From assembly GCA_934102355.1 (NCBI GenBank), contig CAKOSO010000004.1:1-60089 (forward strand): DNA of 60,089 nucleotides, written 5' to 3'. Source of the stretch: an uncultured Bacilli bacterium. Its GTDB lineage: Bacteria; Bacillota_I; Bacilli_A; RF39; UBA660. This document shows positions 1 through 8,743 of this stretch, one piece after another. Position 1 is the first letter of the stretch. Every line of letters begins with the position of its first letter. A model generated the notes under the pieces. It did not search any database. It worked only from the letters and a program-made list of their open reading frames with translations, and had not been told where the DNA came from. Both the position numbers and the translations under genes were made by a program.

Positions 1-135
1 TCTTATATAGGCTTCCCCTTCTATATCTAATTCACTATCATATAGGGCGTATCCATAGCCCGCAAATAAAAGCATTAAAATTGCTATTGTTGTTAATAAT
101 ATCCTAATTGTTTTATTTTTTTTCTCTTTATTCAT
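1..135 (-). CDS. N-terminus of a secreted or anchored protein, cut by the left edge
   Basis: Forty-five codons are visible, running off the left edge. The start is the ATG at 135, preceded by an AAAGGAT ribosome-binding site and a good promoter. The product opens with a Lys/Asn-rich n-region, then a hydrophobic stretch at about residues 11-30 ending in GYGYALY, then an acidic segment (DSELDIEGEA). This resembles the signal region of surface proteins whose mature part begins with a short YSDxxLxIxG-like segment, including SipW-type substrates. That resemblance is an impression from so short a piece. The function cannot be assigned because the body of the protein lies outside the window. Confidence 0.6.
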   Translation of the reverse strand, partial: MNKEKKNKTIRILLTTIAILMLLFAGYGYALYDSELDIEGEAYIR

Positions 136-163
136 GCTTTTATCCTTTCTATTTTACATTATA

Positions 164-192
164 ATTATATATAATTTTATTATCTTTAACAA
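164..192 (-). promoter_or_regulatory. Promoter of the left-edge secreted-protein gene
   Basis: TTGTTA (187-192) and TATAAT (164-169) are separated by 17 bp on the minus strand. The predicted start site is near 157, giving a leader of about 22 nt with an AAAGGAT ribosome-binding site. Confidence 0.6.
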
Positions 193-205
193 GTATTTTA
201 AATTA

Positions 206-238
206 AAAACTCTTATCAAGTTTTATGATAAGAGTTTT
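206..238 (-). terminator. ileS terminator
   Basis: A 13-bp perfect stem (206-218 with 226-238) and 7-nt loop are followed on the minus strand by a T-rich tail. The stem overlaps the ileS stop codon. Confidence 0.8.
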
Positions 239-3200
239 ACTTTTTCTTTATATCAATGTATAAATCAATTCCATTTATATCAAGTTTATTTTCATTTATA
301 TCTTTTTTCTCTACATTTACTGATAATGTTTCTGATTTAATATAATCTAAGTAATCATTAAATACTTTATCAATTGTTTCATTACCATTATAGAATAGTT
401 CAATTCTATCTGCTATATCAAATTCTTTTTCTTTACGTAAGTTTTGTACTTTAGAAATTATCTCTCTTGCATGTCCTTCATTTATTAAGTCTTCTGTTAA
501 TGTAGTATTTAAAATAACAAAGTTATTATTTTCTAATGCAACGTCAAATCCTTCTTTTGAACTTACTCTTATATCTACTAAAGCAGGATCAATATTTATT
601 CCATCAAATGTAATAGATTCATTATTTCTTAGTTTACTTATTTCTTCTTCACTTAGGTTAGATAAGAATGCTACAAATTCTTTCATTTTTGGACCAATTA
701 CTTTTCCTGCTTCTTTAAAGTTTGGTTTAACATTAAAGTTCATGTATTCACTTAAATCTTTTGCATATGTTATTTGTTTAACATTTAATTCTTCTTTTAT
801 TAAGTCTTTTAAGTTTTCTAGTACTTTTTCATTTTTACCATCAAGGATTACTTCACTTATTGGTTGTCTAACTTTTATTTTTGTTTCTTCTCTAGCATTT
901 CTTCCAAGTGATATTAATGTTCTTACTAAGTCCATTTTATTTTCAAGTTTTTCATCAAGTTTTGATAAGTCATATTTAGGAAAATCGCTTAAATGTACAG
1001 ATTCTTCACCAGTTAGATTTACATATACTTCTTCTGATATATAAGGTGCAATTGGTGCTAAAACTTGTGATAGCCCCACTAATACTTCATATGTTGTTTG
1101 GTATACGCTCTTTTTAGATGTATTAAGTTCGCTACCCCAGAATCTGTCACGGTTACGTCTTATATACCAATTTGATAAATCTTCTGATACAAAACTTGTT
1201 AATGCTTTTACTACTTTATTTAAGTCATATTCTTCATAAGCATCTGTTACATTCTTTAGTAATTTGTTATATTTTGATAATAACCATTTATCTATTTCTT
1301 CTAAGTCTTCATATTTTACATCAAAGTCTTTAGTACTTACTTTGTCAATGTTTGCATATGTTGAGAAGAAATTATAGGTGTTTTTTAGTGGGTTAAAGAA
1401 TTTAGAGTGAACTTCTTTTAACCCATCTACTGAAAATCTAAGTGGTGTCCATACTGGTGACACATATAGCATGTAAAGTCTTACTACATCTGCACCATAC
1501 TTAGTCATTATTTCTACTGGATCAATTATGTTTCCAGTACTTTTGCTCATTTTCTTTCCATATTGATCTAGCATCATGTCATTTACTACTACGTTTTTAA
1601 AACTTGATTCTCCTGATATGATTGTTGAAATAACGAGTAATACATAGAACCATCCACGTGTTTGATCTACACCTTCTGCTATAAAGTCTGCTGGAAACTG
1701 ACTTTTCCATAGTTCTTTATTTTCAAATGGATAATGGAATTGAGCATATGGCATTGAACCAGAGTCAAACCATACATCCATTACATCTAAAACACGTGAC
1801 ATTACTTTACCACATTTTTCACATTTAATATGAAGTTCATCAATGTAAGGACGATGTAGTTCCATATTATAAACATCTTTATCTTCTATAATTAATTTTT
1901 GTAATTCATCAAGTGAACCAACAACATGGAAGTGACCACATTCACACATCCAAATAGGCATTGGACATCCCCAATATCTATTACGAGATATACCCCAATC
2001 AATCATATTCTCAAGCCAGTTATTGAAACGTTTTTTACCAATATAATCTGGATACCAATTAATATTTTTATTTGCTTCAATTATCTTATCTTTATATGCT
2101 GTATTATTTATATACCATGCTGGTTTAGCATAATAAATTAGTGGTGATTTGCATCTCCAACAATGTGGATAATCATGTGTTATTTTTATCTTTTTAAATA
2201 GTTTATCATTTTCTTTTAACCATTTAATAATTTCTATTTCTAGATCTTTAGATGTTACTAAAGTCCCTTTCCAAGGTCCTTCTAAATAGCATCCATCTTT
2301 TCCTACTGGATTTGTAAAACCGATTTTATTTTCACGACATACTCTGTTATCGTCTTCACCATAAGCTGGAGCGATATGTACTATTCCAGTACCATCACTA
2401 TCAGTTACATATTCATCACTTACAACTTCAAAGCATTTTCCTTCTACTTTAACAAATGGCATTAGTTGTTCATATTTTATACCTTTTAAGCTTGATCCTT
2501 TGCATGATGATATAATTTTTATTTCGTTATCAGTACCTAAAACCTTTTCCATTAGTGACTCTGCTACAATAAATTTATATCCCATTGATTCAACTTTTAC
2601 ATAAGTAAGATTTGGATTAACACATAACGCTACATTTGCCATTAATGTCCATGGAGTTGTTGTCCATACTAGAAAATAGCAATCTTCATCTTTAATTTTA
2701 AATGGAACTATAACAGTATTAACACTATCCTCTTGATATCCTTGGGATACTTCATGAGTTGCAAGTTCTGTTCCACATCTAGGACAGTATGGTAATACTT
2801 TTGATCCATGATATACTAATCCTTTTTTATCCATTTCTTTTAGAATCCACCATTCAGATTCAATGAAATCATTACTACATGTAACATATGGATTATAACA
2901 ATCAATAAATTGTCCCATCATATCTGTAATTTTAACTACTTCATCTATATTACTATCTGTTTCTTTATTACATTCTTTACAGAAATTTTCTACTCCATAT
3001 TTTTCAATATCAGCTTTACCACTGAAACCCAATTTCTTTTCAACATTTACTTCAATTGGTAATCCATGAGTATCAAGTCCTATTTTTCTTAAAACTCTGT
3101 ATCCATTCATTGTTTTATATTTACAAAACGCATCTTTAATAGTCTTTGCAAATACATGATGGATTCCTGGTTTTGCATTTGCATATATTGGACCATCATA

Positions 3201-3326
3201 GAAAACCCAATCTTTATTACCTTCTCTATTACTTATTGATTTATCAAATATTTTATTTTTTTTCCAACTTTCTAAAATACTTTTTTCTACTTCATGTGTT
3301 TCTCTTTTATCTAATTCTTTAAACAT
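237..3326 (-). CDS. ileS: Isoleucyl-tRNA synthetase, long (type 2, eukaryote-like) form
   Basis: Charges tRNA-Ile with isoleucine in the cytoplasm. It is a class Ia synthetase of 1029 residues. The HIGH-type signature is GIHH at residues 54-57, and the KMSKS loop is at 592-596. Cys pairs of zinc-binding type are present (CPRCG, CEKCG). The editing domain has the usual WTTTPWT segment, and a class I anticodon-binding region follows. The length and the PGIHHVFA/THGLP pattern match the IleRS2 group, which is typically insensitive to mupirocin; resistance here is inferred from family membership only. The gene starts inside the end of the CYTH gene (8-nt overlap) with an AAGGAGGG ribosome-binding site. 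It is therefore co-transcribed with it under the Ile T-box at about 3886-4092. Confidence 0.97.
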   Translation of the reverse strand: MFKELDKRETHEVEKSILESWKKNKIFDKSISNREGNKDWVFYDGPIYANAKPGIHHVFAKTIKDAFCKYKTMNGYRVLRKIGLDTHGLPIEVNVEKKLGFSGKADIEKYGVENFCKECNKETDSNIDEVVKITDMMGQFIDCYNPYVTCSNDFIESEWWILKEMDKKGLVYHGSKVLPYCPRCGTELATHEVSQGYQEDSVNTVIVPFKIKDEDCYFLVWTTTPWTLMANVALCVNPNLTYVKVESMGYKFIVAESLMEKVLGTDNEIKIISSCKGSSLKGIKYEQLMPFVKVEGKCFEVVSDEYVTDSDGTGIVHIAPAYGEDDNRVCRENKIGFTNPVGKDGCYLEGPWKGTLVTSKDLEIEIIKWLKENDKLFKKIKITHDYPHCWRCKSPLIYYAKPAWYINNTAYKDKIIEANKNINWYPDYIGKKRFNNWLENMIDWGISRNRYWGCPMPIWMCECGHFHVVGSLDELQKLIIEDKDVYNMELHRPYIDELHIKCEKCGKVMSRVLDVMDVWFDSGSMPYAQFHYPFENKELWKSQFPADFIAEGVDQTRGWFYVLLVISTIISGESSFKNVVVNDMMLDQYGKKMSKSTGNIIDPVEIMTKYGADVVRLYMLYVSPVWTPLRFSVDGLKEVHSKFFNPLKNTYNFFSTYANIDKVSTKDFDVKYEDLEEIDKWLLSKYNKLLKNVTDAYEEYDLNKVVKALTSFVSEDLSNWYIRRNRDRFWGSELNTSKKSVYQTTYEVLVGLSQVLAPIAPYISEEVYVNLTGEESVHLSDFPKYDLSKLDEKLENKMDLVRTLISLGRNAREETKIKVRQPISEVILDGKNEKVLENLKDLIKEELNVKQITYAKDLSEYMNFNVKPNFKEAGKVIGPKMKEFVAFLSNLSEEEISKLRNNESITFDGINIDPALVDIRVSSKEGFDVALENNNFVILNTTLTEDLINEGHAREIISKVQNLRKEKEFDIADRIELFYNGNETIDKVFNDYLDYIKSETLSVNVEKKDINENKLDINGIDLYIDIKKK

Positions 3327-3867
3327 GTTTTCCCTCCTTAAAGCTTAAATTATTCATATCTTCATCTGTGAAATTTATATCATAATAGAAATCTTGTGCT
3401 ATTTTTGTAGTAGTATCCGAAATTTTATAATCTAGTTTTTCTAATACTTTATATATTTTTTCTTCACTATCTGATTCGAATTCTACAAAATCCTTTAAAT
3501 ATGGCCATGAATCTATATCTATTTCAACACCATCTAAGACATATCTTGTTCTTTTGTTTTCTTGAATACTTCTTCTTTTATAACCTAGTTCTTGTAAAAT
3601 CAAATGAGTTTTCTCCATATCTGATACTTCAATTTCTAACTCTTTTGTTCCTGTTATACTATCATTTGTACATTCTTTTATGGTTAATGTTGTTTTATGT
3701 CCATCTGTCCTAAGTCTTATCCATTTATTTTTTAAAACTGGGTTAAAGTCATAAATATATCTTTTTTGATTGTAATTATTTATAAAATTACCACCTAATT
3801 TTTCTATTTTTTTAATTATTTCTTCTTTGTTTATATCATATATTCTTAATTCAATTTCGGTATTCAT
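3319..3867 (-). CDS. CYTH-domain protein (class IV adenylate cyclase / triphosphatase family)
   Basis: A 182-residue protein of the CYTH triphosphate-tunnel family. The diagnostic N-terminal acidic strand is present as EIELR at residues 4-8. Further charged strands follow (WIRLRTDG, LTIKE, KELEIEV, VEIDIDSWP, FVEFES), giving the alternating Glu/Arg/Lys pattern that lines the tunnel. Family members hydrolyse inorganic triphosphate or thiamine triphosphate, or cyclise ATP. The sequence does not distinguish these, and a bacterial triphosphatase is the more common role. It is the first gene after the Ile T-box and overlaps ileS by 8 nt, so its expression should rise on isoleucine starvation. Start ATG at 3867 follows AAGGAGGATCA. 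Confidence 0.85.
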   Translation of the reverse strand: MNTEIELRIYDINKEEIIKKIEKLGGNFINNYNQKRYIYDFNPVLKNKWIRLRTDGHKTTLTIKECTNDSITGTKELEIEVSDMEKTHLILQELGYKRRSIQENKRTRYVLDGVEIDIDSWPYLKDFVEFESDSEEKIYKVLEKLDYKISDTTTKIAQDFYYDINFTDEDMNNLSFKEGKHV

Positions 3868-3885
3868 TGATCCTCCTTAAAATTA

Positions 3886-4092
3886 AAAAAACTTTATGAT
3901 ATAAGGACGAGTTATCGTGGTACCACCTTATTTCATAAAGTTATATTTATGCACTTAATACTATAACGCGTAACCGCTCTTATCTTTTCCATAAGAGGCA
4001 TCAGAAGTGATCTAAAAGTAACTAACTTACTAATTTGCACCAACCATTAGCTCTCTTAAAGTATTATTACTTTTCGTCTTCATCATTTGTTT
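3886..4092 (-). promoter_or_regulatory. T-box leader, isoleucine specifier (AUC)
   Basis: Transcription-attenuation T-box. The conserved core AAGGTGGTACCACG lies on the minus strand near 3918-3931. The terminator pairs AACTTTATGA with TCATAAAGTT and ends in seven T. In Stem I the GAAG/CTTC base and an AAAAGTAA/TTACTTTT helix flank an internal loop whose 3' side holds ATC followed by A (complement of 4009-4011), an Ile codon. Uncharged tRNA-Ile should stabilise the antiterminator and turn on CYTH-ileS. Confidence 0.93.
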
Positions 4093-4099
4093 AATGTGT

Positions 4100-4128
4100 A
4101 TACTATCACAAATAAATAACATATTCAA
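4100..4128 (-). promoter_or_regulatory. Promoter of the Ile T-box / CYTH / ileS operon
   Basis: TTGAAT (4123-4128) and TAGTAT (4100-4105) with 17-bp spacing on the minus strand, directly upstream of Stem I. It begins just past the divIVA-like stop codon. Confidence 0.6.
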
Positions 4129-4134
4129 GTACTT

Positions 4135-4536
4135 TTACATTATTTCTATCTCGTCAATGTTATCTAATTGTTCTAATAATGTTGAACGCATTTTCTTTTT
4201 GTATGTTTGGATACTTCTATTCATAGCTTCTTGTTTTTTATTTACACTATCCGCTCTTAGTAAAGCATCGTTTACTATTCTACTGGCATTATCTTTGGCA
4301 ACGTTTAATATATGATCAGCTTCTTTTTCTGCAATTTTTTTAATGTCTTCTGCTTGAGATTTTATGATGTAATAAATATTGTCCCTTTTTTCTAATTCTT
4401 CTTGGAGTCTTCTTATTTCATCTTTTTGTGATCTTATTATATTTATATTTTCTTCAGTTTTTTTAATCACATAATCAACAAACTCATTTACTTCTTTTTT
4501 ATTATAACCATATTCTGATTCATTAAAGTTATTCAT
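4135..4536 (-). CDS. DivIVA-like coiled-coil protein
   Basis: A 133-residue protein with the DivIVA-type N-terminus (Asn-Glu-Ser-Glu-Tyr-Gly-Tyr-Asn-Lys-Lys-Glu-Val, then EFVDYVI at residues 19-25). A long coiled coil runs over roughly residues 27-120. DivIVA proteins bind negatively curved membrane at poles and septa and recruit partners. The first membrane-binding loop is short compared with B. subtilis DivIVA, so it may be a GpsB/DivIVA-like variant. It lies 22 nt downstream of sepF with an AAAGGTG ribosome-binding site. That pairing with sepF supports a division role, as in the ylm cluster of other Firmicutes. Confidence 0.8.
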   Translation of the reverse strand: MNNFNESEYGYNKKEVNEFVDYVIKKTEENINIIRSQKDEIRRLQEELEKRDNIYYIIKSQAEDIKKIAEKEADHILNVAKDNASRIVNDALLRADSVNKKQEAMNRSIQTYKKKMRSTLLEQLDNIDEIEIM

Positions 4537-4558
4537 AATACACCTTTAAGAATATTTA

Positions 4559-4975
4559 TTACCATTCGTATTCGTTTGTTTCTTCTTTTACCTCTTTTGA
4601 AGATTTTTTAGTTTCTTCACCATTAGACATTTTTCCTTCAACATTTACATTATCAGGAGTACATAAGAATATTCCATTTCCTAATTTTTGTAAATTACCA
4701 TTTATGGCATATAAAGTACCACTTAAGAAATCAACAATTCTTTTCGCTTGATCTGGTGTTACTCTTTTTAAGTTTACAACAACAGCACTTCTTGTTTTTA
4801 AGTAGTCTGCAATTTGTTGAGATTCAGAGTATGCTCTTGGTTCAACAAGAATCATTCTGTTTCCACTACCACTTGCATCTTTAAAAGCATTTTTGTCTAC
4901 TTTGTAATAATCACTACTACTTGTTTTTTCTTCAGTATCGTCACCAATAAATTTTTTAAATTTTTCAAAAGCCAT
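4559..4975 (-). CDS. sepF: Cell-division protein SepF
   Basis: A 138-residue SepF. The N-terminal segment (MAFEKFKKFIG) is the amphipathic membrane anchor. A charged linker follows, then the SepF core at about residues 38-110: MILVEPRAYSESQQIADYL, VVNLKRVTPDQAKRIVDFLSG and a glycine-rich FLCTPDNV end. SepF tethers FtsZ filaments to the membrane and aligns the Z-ring. Start ATG at 4975 has a strong GGAGGG ribosome-binding site. The gene sits between pheT and the divIVA-like gene. The usual ylmE and ylmG neighbours are absent, so the cluster has been shortened. Confidence 0.95.
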   Translation of the reverse strand: MAFEKFKKFIGDDTEEKTSSSDYYKVDKNAFKDASGSGNRMILVEPRAYSESQQIADYLKTRSAVVVNLKRVTPDQAKRIVDFLSGTLYAINGNLQKLGNGIFLCTPDNVNVEGKMSNGEETKKSSKEVKEETNEYEW

Positions 4976-5056
4976 AATATCCCTCCATATATCTTATACA
5001 AATATTATAATATCATAGTTTTTTATTATTTTAAAGTGTATTTTTAAAAAATATTT

Positions 5057-7441
5057 TTATTTATCTCTTATTTTTGCATTATAAGTAGTTTCTACTTTTT
5101 CTATTATGTTTCTAAAGATTTTATCTACTTCTTCTTCTGTTAATGTTCTATCGCTTGAATTAAATGTTAATGTATACGCAATAGATTTTTTATTTCCTAT
5201 AATACTATTTCCAGTATATAAATCAAAGATATCAATATCTTTTAGAAGTTGTGTTCCAACTTTTTTAATTGTATTTGTAATATCTAATGATTTAATATTA
5301 TTATCAACAACAAATGCTACATCTTTTTTTATTGTTGGATATTTAGATATTTCTTTATTCTTTATTGGTTTTATATGTAAAGTCATAACTTTTGTTAAAT
5401 TTATTTCACATACGTATAAATCTTTTTTAGATATTTCTGGGTGAACTTTTCCTATATACCCTACTTTTTCTCTATCAATATATATGGATGCTTTATTGTA
5501 TGGATGTAATTCATTTATATCACATGTAGGATCTATAACTATTCTTCCTTTAAATCCAAGATAATTTAAAAGATTAATTACTATTCCTTTTAATAAATAG
5601 AAATTAGCAGTTTGTTTTATTCCTAACCATTTTGTTTCTGATAGGTCACCAGACATTAAAATAGCTACTTTTTTAGATTCTTTCATTTTATTATTTATTT
5701 TTACATATGTTTCACTAACTTCAAAGATATTTACTGATTCATTTTTTCTTGATGCGTTATAATTATAAACATTTATAAGGCTTGGAACTATAGAGTTTCT
5801 CATATATTCTTTATCTTTAGAAATTGGTCTTAATACTTTATATGAGTCAAAGTCTTCTTCTTTAAATTGATTCAACATTTTCTCATCTACTAATGAATAT
5901 GTTATTACTTCTTTTAAACCAGATGAAACAAGGTTTTCTTTAACTATTTTTTCTATTTCATATAAGTATGTTCTTTTTCCTGGTTTTATTTCTTCAGTTG
6001 GTAATTTACCTTCTATATTATCTATTCCATGGATTCTTCCTATTTCTTCAATTAAATCTTCTTCAATTTTTATATCCATTCTTCTTGAAGGAACATCTAC
6101 TATATAGTTTTCTTCATCAACAATTGTTTTAAATCCTAAACGGTTAAATACATCAACTATTTCATTACTGTTGATTTCTAAACCTAATACTTTTGAAATC
6201 TTATTTTTATTTAGCTTTATAACGTTTTCTTTGTATGAGATTTTGTCATATTTTTCTATTCCTTTTATTACAGTTGCATTAGCATATTTTTCTAATAAGT
6301 AACATGCTCTATCGATTGCAGCATAAGTTCTTTTTGGATCTAATCCTTTTTCAAATCTTGATGATGCTTCACTCATAAGTATTTTTCTTGATGTTTTTCT
6401 TATATTTACTGGGTTAAAGATTGCTGATTCAATTGCTATATTTTTAGTAGTTTCTTCTATTTCTTCTTTTAAGCCACCCATTACTCCTGCTAAAGCGACA
6501 GCATGGTTTTCGTTAGCTATTACTATATCGCTTTGATCAAGTGTTCTTGAAGTGCCATCTAGAGTTATTAATTTTTCACCTTGTTTTGCTTGTCTTACAA
6601 TAATATTATTTCCTAATGCATCATAATCAAAGAAATGAAGTGGTTGTCCGTATTCTAACATTACATAGTTTGATATATCTACCACATTGTTTATTGGTCT
6701 TATTCCGCTAGCCATTAATCTTTTTTTAATGAAGTTTGGTGATTCATTTATAGTTACATTTTTTACTATTCTTGCTAAGTATAATGGACAATTTTCTGTT
6801 TCTACATCAACACTTATATAGTCTTTAACATCTTCTATTTCTTTTTCTATAGTTGTTTCTGGTAATTTTACTTTTTCATTTAGGATTGCTCCTACTTCAT
6901 AAGCCATACCAAGTACTGATAATAAATCATTTCTATTTGATGTAAGTTCAAAATCAATATATGAATCATCAAGTCCTAAATATTCTAAAGGATCTGATCC
7001 TACTACAGCATCATCGCCTAAAATATGAATTCCTTTTTTATCTTCATCTGTTAGGTATTTACTATCTAGTCCTAACTCTTGTAATGAGCAAAGCATTCCT
7101 TTTGATTCTTCTTGTCTTATAACGCCTTCTTTTATTACTATATCGCCTAGTTTAGCTCCAGGTAATGCTACTATTACTTTAATGTTTGCTTTTACATTTG
7201 GAGCTCCACATACTATTTGTCTTATATCAGTTCCTACATTTACTTTACAGATATGTAAGTGATCGCTGTTTGGATGTGGTATGCATTCTAGAACTTCCCC
7301 TATTACTAAGTTAGTGGCATTAGCTATTTCACTAATTGACTCATATTCATTTCCCACCTTAGTCATCATATCTGCTAATTCTTTATTGCTGATACCTTTA
7401 GTATCAACATATTCGTCTAAAAAACTTCTAGATAGTTTCAT
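5057..7441 (-). CDS. pheT: Phenylalanyl-tRNA synthetase beta chain
   Basis: The 794-residue beta subunit of the alpha2-beta2 PheRS. In order it shows an N-terminal tRNA-binding OB-fold (about residues 40-150, with VIGEVLECIPHPNSDHL), the B3/B4 editing region, B5, and a C-terminal ferredoxin-like anticodon-binding domain starting near KYPTIKKDVAFVV. The length is normal for bacteria. The start codon overlaps the 3' end of pheS by 14 nt, and its GAAGGAGG ribosome-binding site lies within pheS. The two chains are therefore translated together under the Phe T-box upstream of pheS. Confidence 0.97.
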   Translation of the reverse strand: MKLSRSFLDEYVDTKGISNKELADMMTKVGNEYESISEIANATNLVIGEVLECIPHPNSDHLHICKVNVGTDIRQIVCGAPNVKANIKVIVALPGAKLGDIVIKEGVIRQEESKGMLCSLQELGLDSKYLTDEDKKGIHILGDDAVVGSDPLEYLGLDDSYIDFELTSNRNDLLSVLGMAYEVGAILNEKVKLPETTIEKEIEDVKDYISVDVETENCPLYLARIVKNVTINESPNFIKKRLMASGIRPINNVVDISNYVMLEYGQPLHFFDYDALGNNIIVRQAKQGEKLITLDGTSRTLDQSDIVIANENHAVALAGVMGGLKEEIEETTKNIAIESAIFNPVNIRKTSRKILMSEASSRFEKGLDPKRTYAAIDRACYLLEKYANATVIKGIEKYDKISYKENVIKLNKNKISKVLGLEINSNEIVDVFNRLGFKTIVDEENYIVDVPSRRMDIKIEEDLIEEIGRIHGIDNIEGKLPTEEIKPGKRTYLYEIEKIVKENLVSSGLKEVITYSLVDEKMLNQFKEEDFDSYKVLRPISKDKEYMRNSIVPSLINVYNYNASRKNESVNIFEVSETYVKINNKMKESKKVAILMSGDLSETKWLGIKQTANFYLLKGIVINLLNYLGFKGRIVIDPTCDINELHPYNKASIYIDREKVGYIGKVHPEISKKDLYVCEINLTKVMTLHIKPIKNKEISKYPTIKKDVAFVVDNNIKSLDITNTIKKVGTQLLKDIDIFDLYTGNSIIGNKKSIAYTLTFNSSDRTLTEEEVDKIFRNIIEKVETTYNAKIRDK

Positions 7442-8483
7442 TATTATTTCCTCCTTCTATGCGATTAAAGTTATCAATAAATCTTATATCATTTGTATAG
7501 AAATCTCTTATATTGTTAATGCCGTATTTTAACATTGCTACTCTTTCAAGTCCGATACCAAATGCAAATCCTTGATATTTTTTAGGGTCTATTCCACATG
7601 ATGTTAATACATTCGGATGTACCATTCCTGAACCTAGAATTTCTATAAATCCAGTATTTTTACATAGGTTGCATCCTTTTCCACCACATTTGAAACATGA
7701 TATATCAACTTCGTATGATGGCTCTGTAAATGGGAAATAGCTAGGGCGGAATCTTACAGTAGTATTTTCACCAAACATTTTATTAGCGAATTCTTCTAGT
7801 GTTCCTTTTAAATCTGCTAATGATATGTTTTCTCCAATAACGAGTCCTTCCATTTGTGTAAATTGGTGACTATGCGTTGCATCATCGTCATCTCTTCTGT
7901 AAGTTTTTCCTGGAACTATAATTCTAAATGGTTTATGGTTTTCTTCTTTTTCCATAAATCTTGCTTGCATTGCAGAAGTTTGAGTTCTTAAAAGTATTTC
8001 ATCAGTGATATAGAATGTATCTTGAGCATCTCTTGCTGGGTGATTTTTTGGTAAATTTAACATTTCAAAGCAATGAAGATCATCTTCTACTTCAGGTCCT
8101 GTTACAACGTCATATCCCATTGATATAAATAAATCTTCTAATTCATACTTTATTTTTGTTATAGGATGCATTGCACCAGTTGGAATATTTACTTCTGGAA
8201 GTGTTACATCTATTGCTTCACTTTTTAATTTTTCTTCAAGTAGAGATTTTTCTATTTCTGCTGCTTTATTGTCATAAAGATTGGTAAAATATTCACTTAT
8301 GTTATTGATTCTTTTACCATATTCTTTTTTTTCTTCTACACTAAGATTTTTAAATTCATTTCTTAGATTAGTGATTTTCCCATTTTTACCAAAGTATTTA
8401 GCTTTTATTTCAGATAAAAAATTGCTATTTTTAATGCTTTCTATATCCTTTTTTATTTCTTCTTTGATCTTCTCTAAATCCAT
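7428..8483 (-). CDS. pheS: Phenylalanyl-tRNA synthetase alpha chain
   Basis: The 351-residue alpha subunit, a class II synthetase core. An N-terminal coiled coil occupies about residues 1-90. Motif 2 is visible as GKTYRRDDDDATHSHQF, and motif 3 as GFAFGIGLERVAMLKYG. The Cys cluster CFKCGGKGCNLCKNTG is the usual bacterial one. I chose the ATG at 8483, which follows GGAGG with 7-nt spacing, rather than an in-frame ATG at 8519 that has no ribosome-binding site and lies in the terminator of the T-box leader. Confidence 0.97.
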   Translation of the reverse strand: MDLEKIKEEIKKDIESIKNSNFLSEIKAKYFGKNGKITNLRNEFKNLSVEEKKEYGKRINNISEYFTNLYDNKAAEIEKSLLEEKLKSEAIDVTLPEVNIPTGAMHPITKIKYELEDLFISMGYDVVTGPEVEDDLHCFEMLNLPKNHPARDAQDTFYITDEILLRTQTSAMQARFMEKEENHKPFRIIVPGKTYRRDDDDATHSHQFTQMEGLVIGENISLADLKGTLEEFANKMFGENTTVRFRPSYFPFTEPSYEVDISCFKCGGKGCNLCKNTGFIEILGSGMVHPNVLTSCGIDPKKYQGFAFGIGLERVAMLKYGINNIRDFYTNDIRFIDNFNRIEGGNNNETI

Positions 8484-8497
8484 AATTTTTCCTCCAA

Positions 8498-8700
8498 AAA
8501 TTAAAAAGATGGTAACCAAAGGACGAATTATCGTGGTACCACCTTATTTTATAATATTAATATTATCTTAAGACCTATAACGAGGTTAACCGATTATGCT
8601 AAAGAGTGAATTCACAAGTTTTATTTTTGAAGTTTTCACCAACCACTTCTTCTCTATAAAATAAATGTCTTGTTACTATGTTCTTATTATCGCATTTATT
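8498..8700 (-). promoter_or_regulatory. T-box leader, phenylalanine specifier (UUC)
   Basis: The conserved T-box core AAGGTGGTACCACG lies near 8541-8554 on the minus strand. It is followed by CGTCCTTTGG and a terminator in which GGTGGTACC pairs with GGTTACCATC ahead of five T. In the Stem I region an ACAAG/CTTGT helix is followed by TTC then A (complement of 8608-8610), a Phe codon, which fits the downstream pheST genes. Confidence 0.92.
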
Positions 8701-8706
8701 GATTAA

Positions 8707-8735
8707 ATGATAACATAGTTTTCTTCATTTAGCAA
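8707..8735 (-). promoter_or_regulatory. Promoter of the Phe T-box / pheST operon
   Basis: TTGCTA (8730-8735), 17-bp spacer, TATCAT (8707-8712) on the minus strand. No terminator is evident between this promoter and the 8744 gene upstream, so read-through is possible. Confidence 0.55.
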
Positions 8736-8743
8736 GGTTTTTA

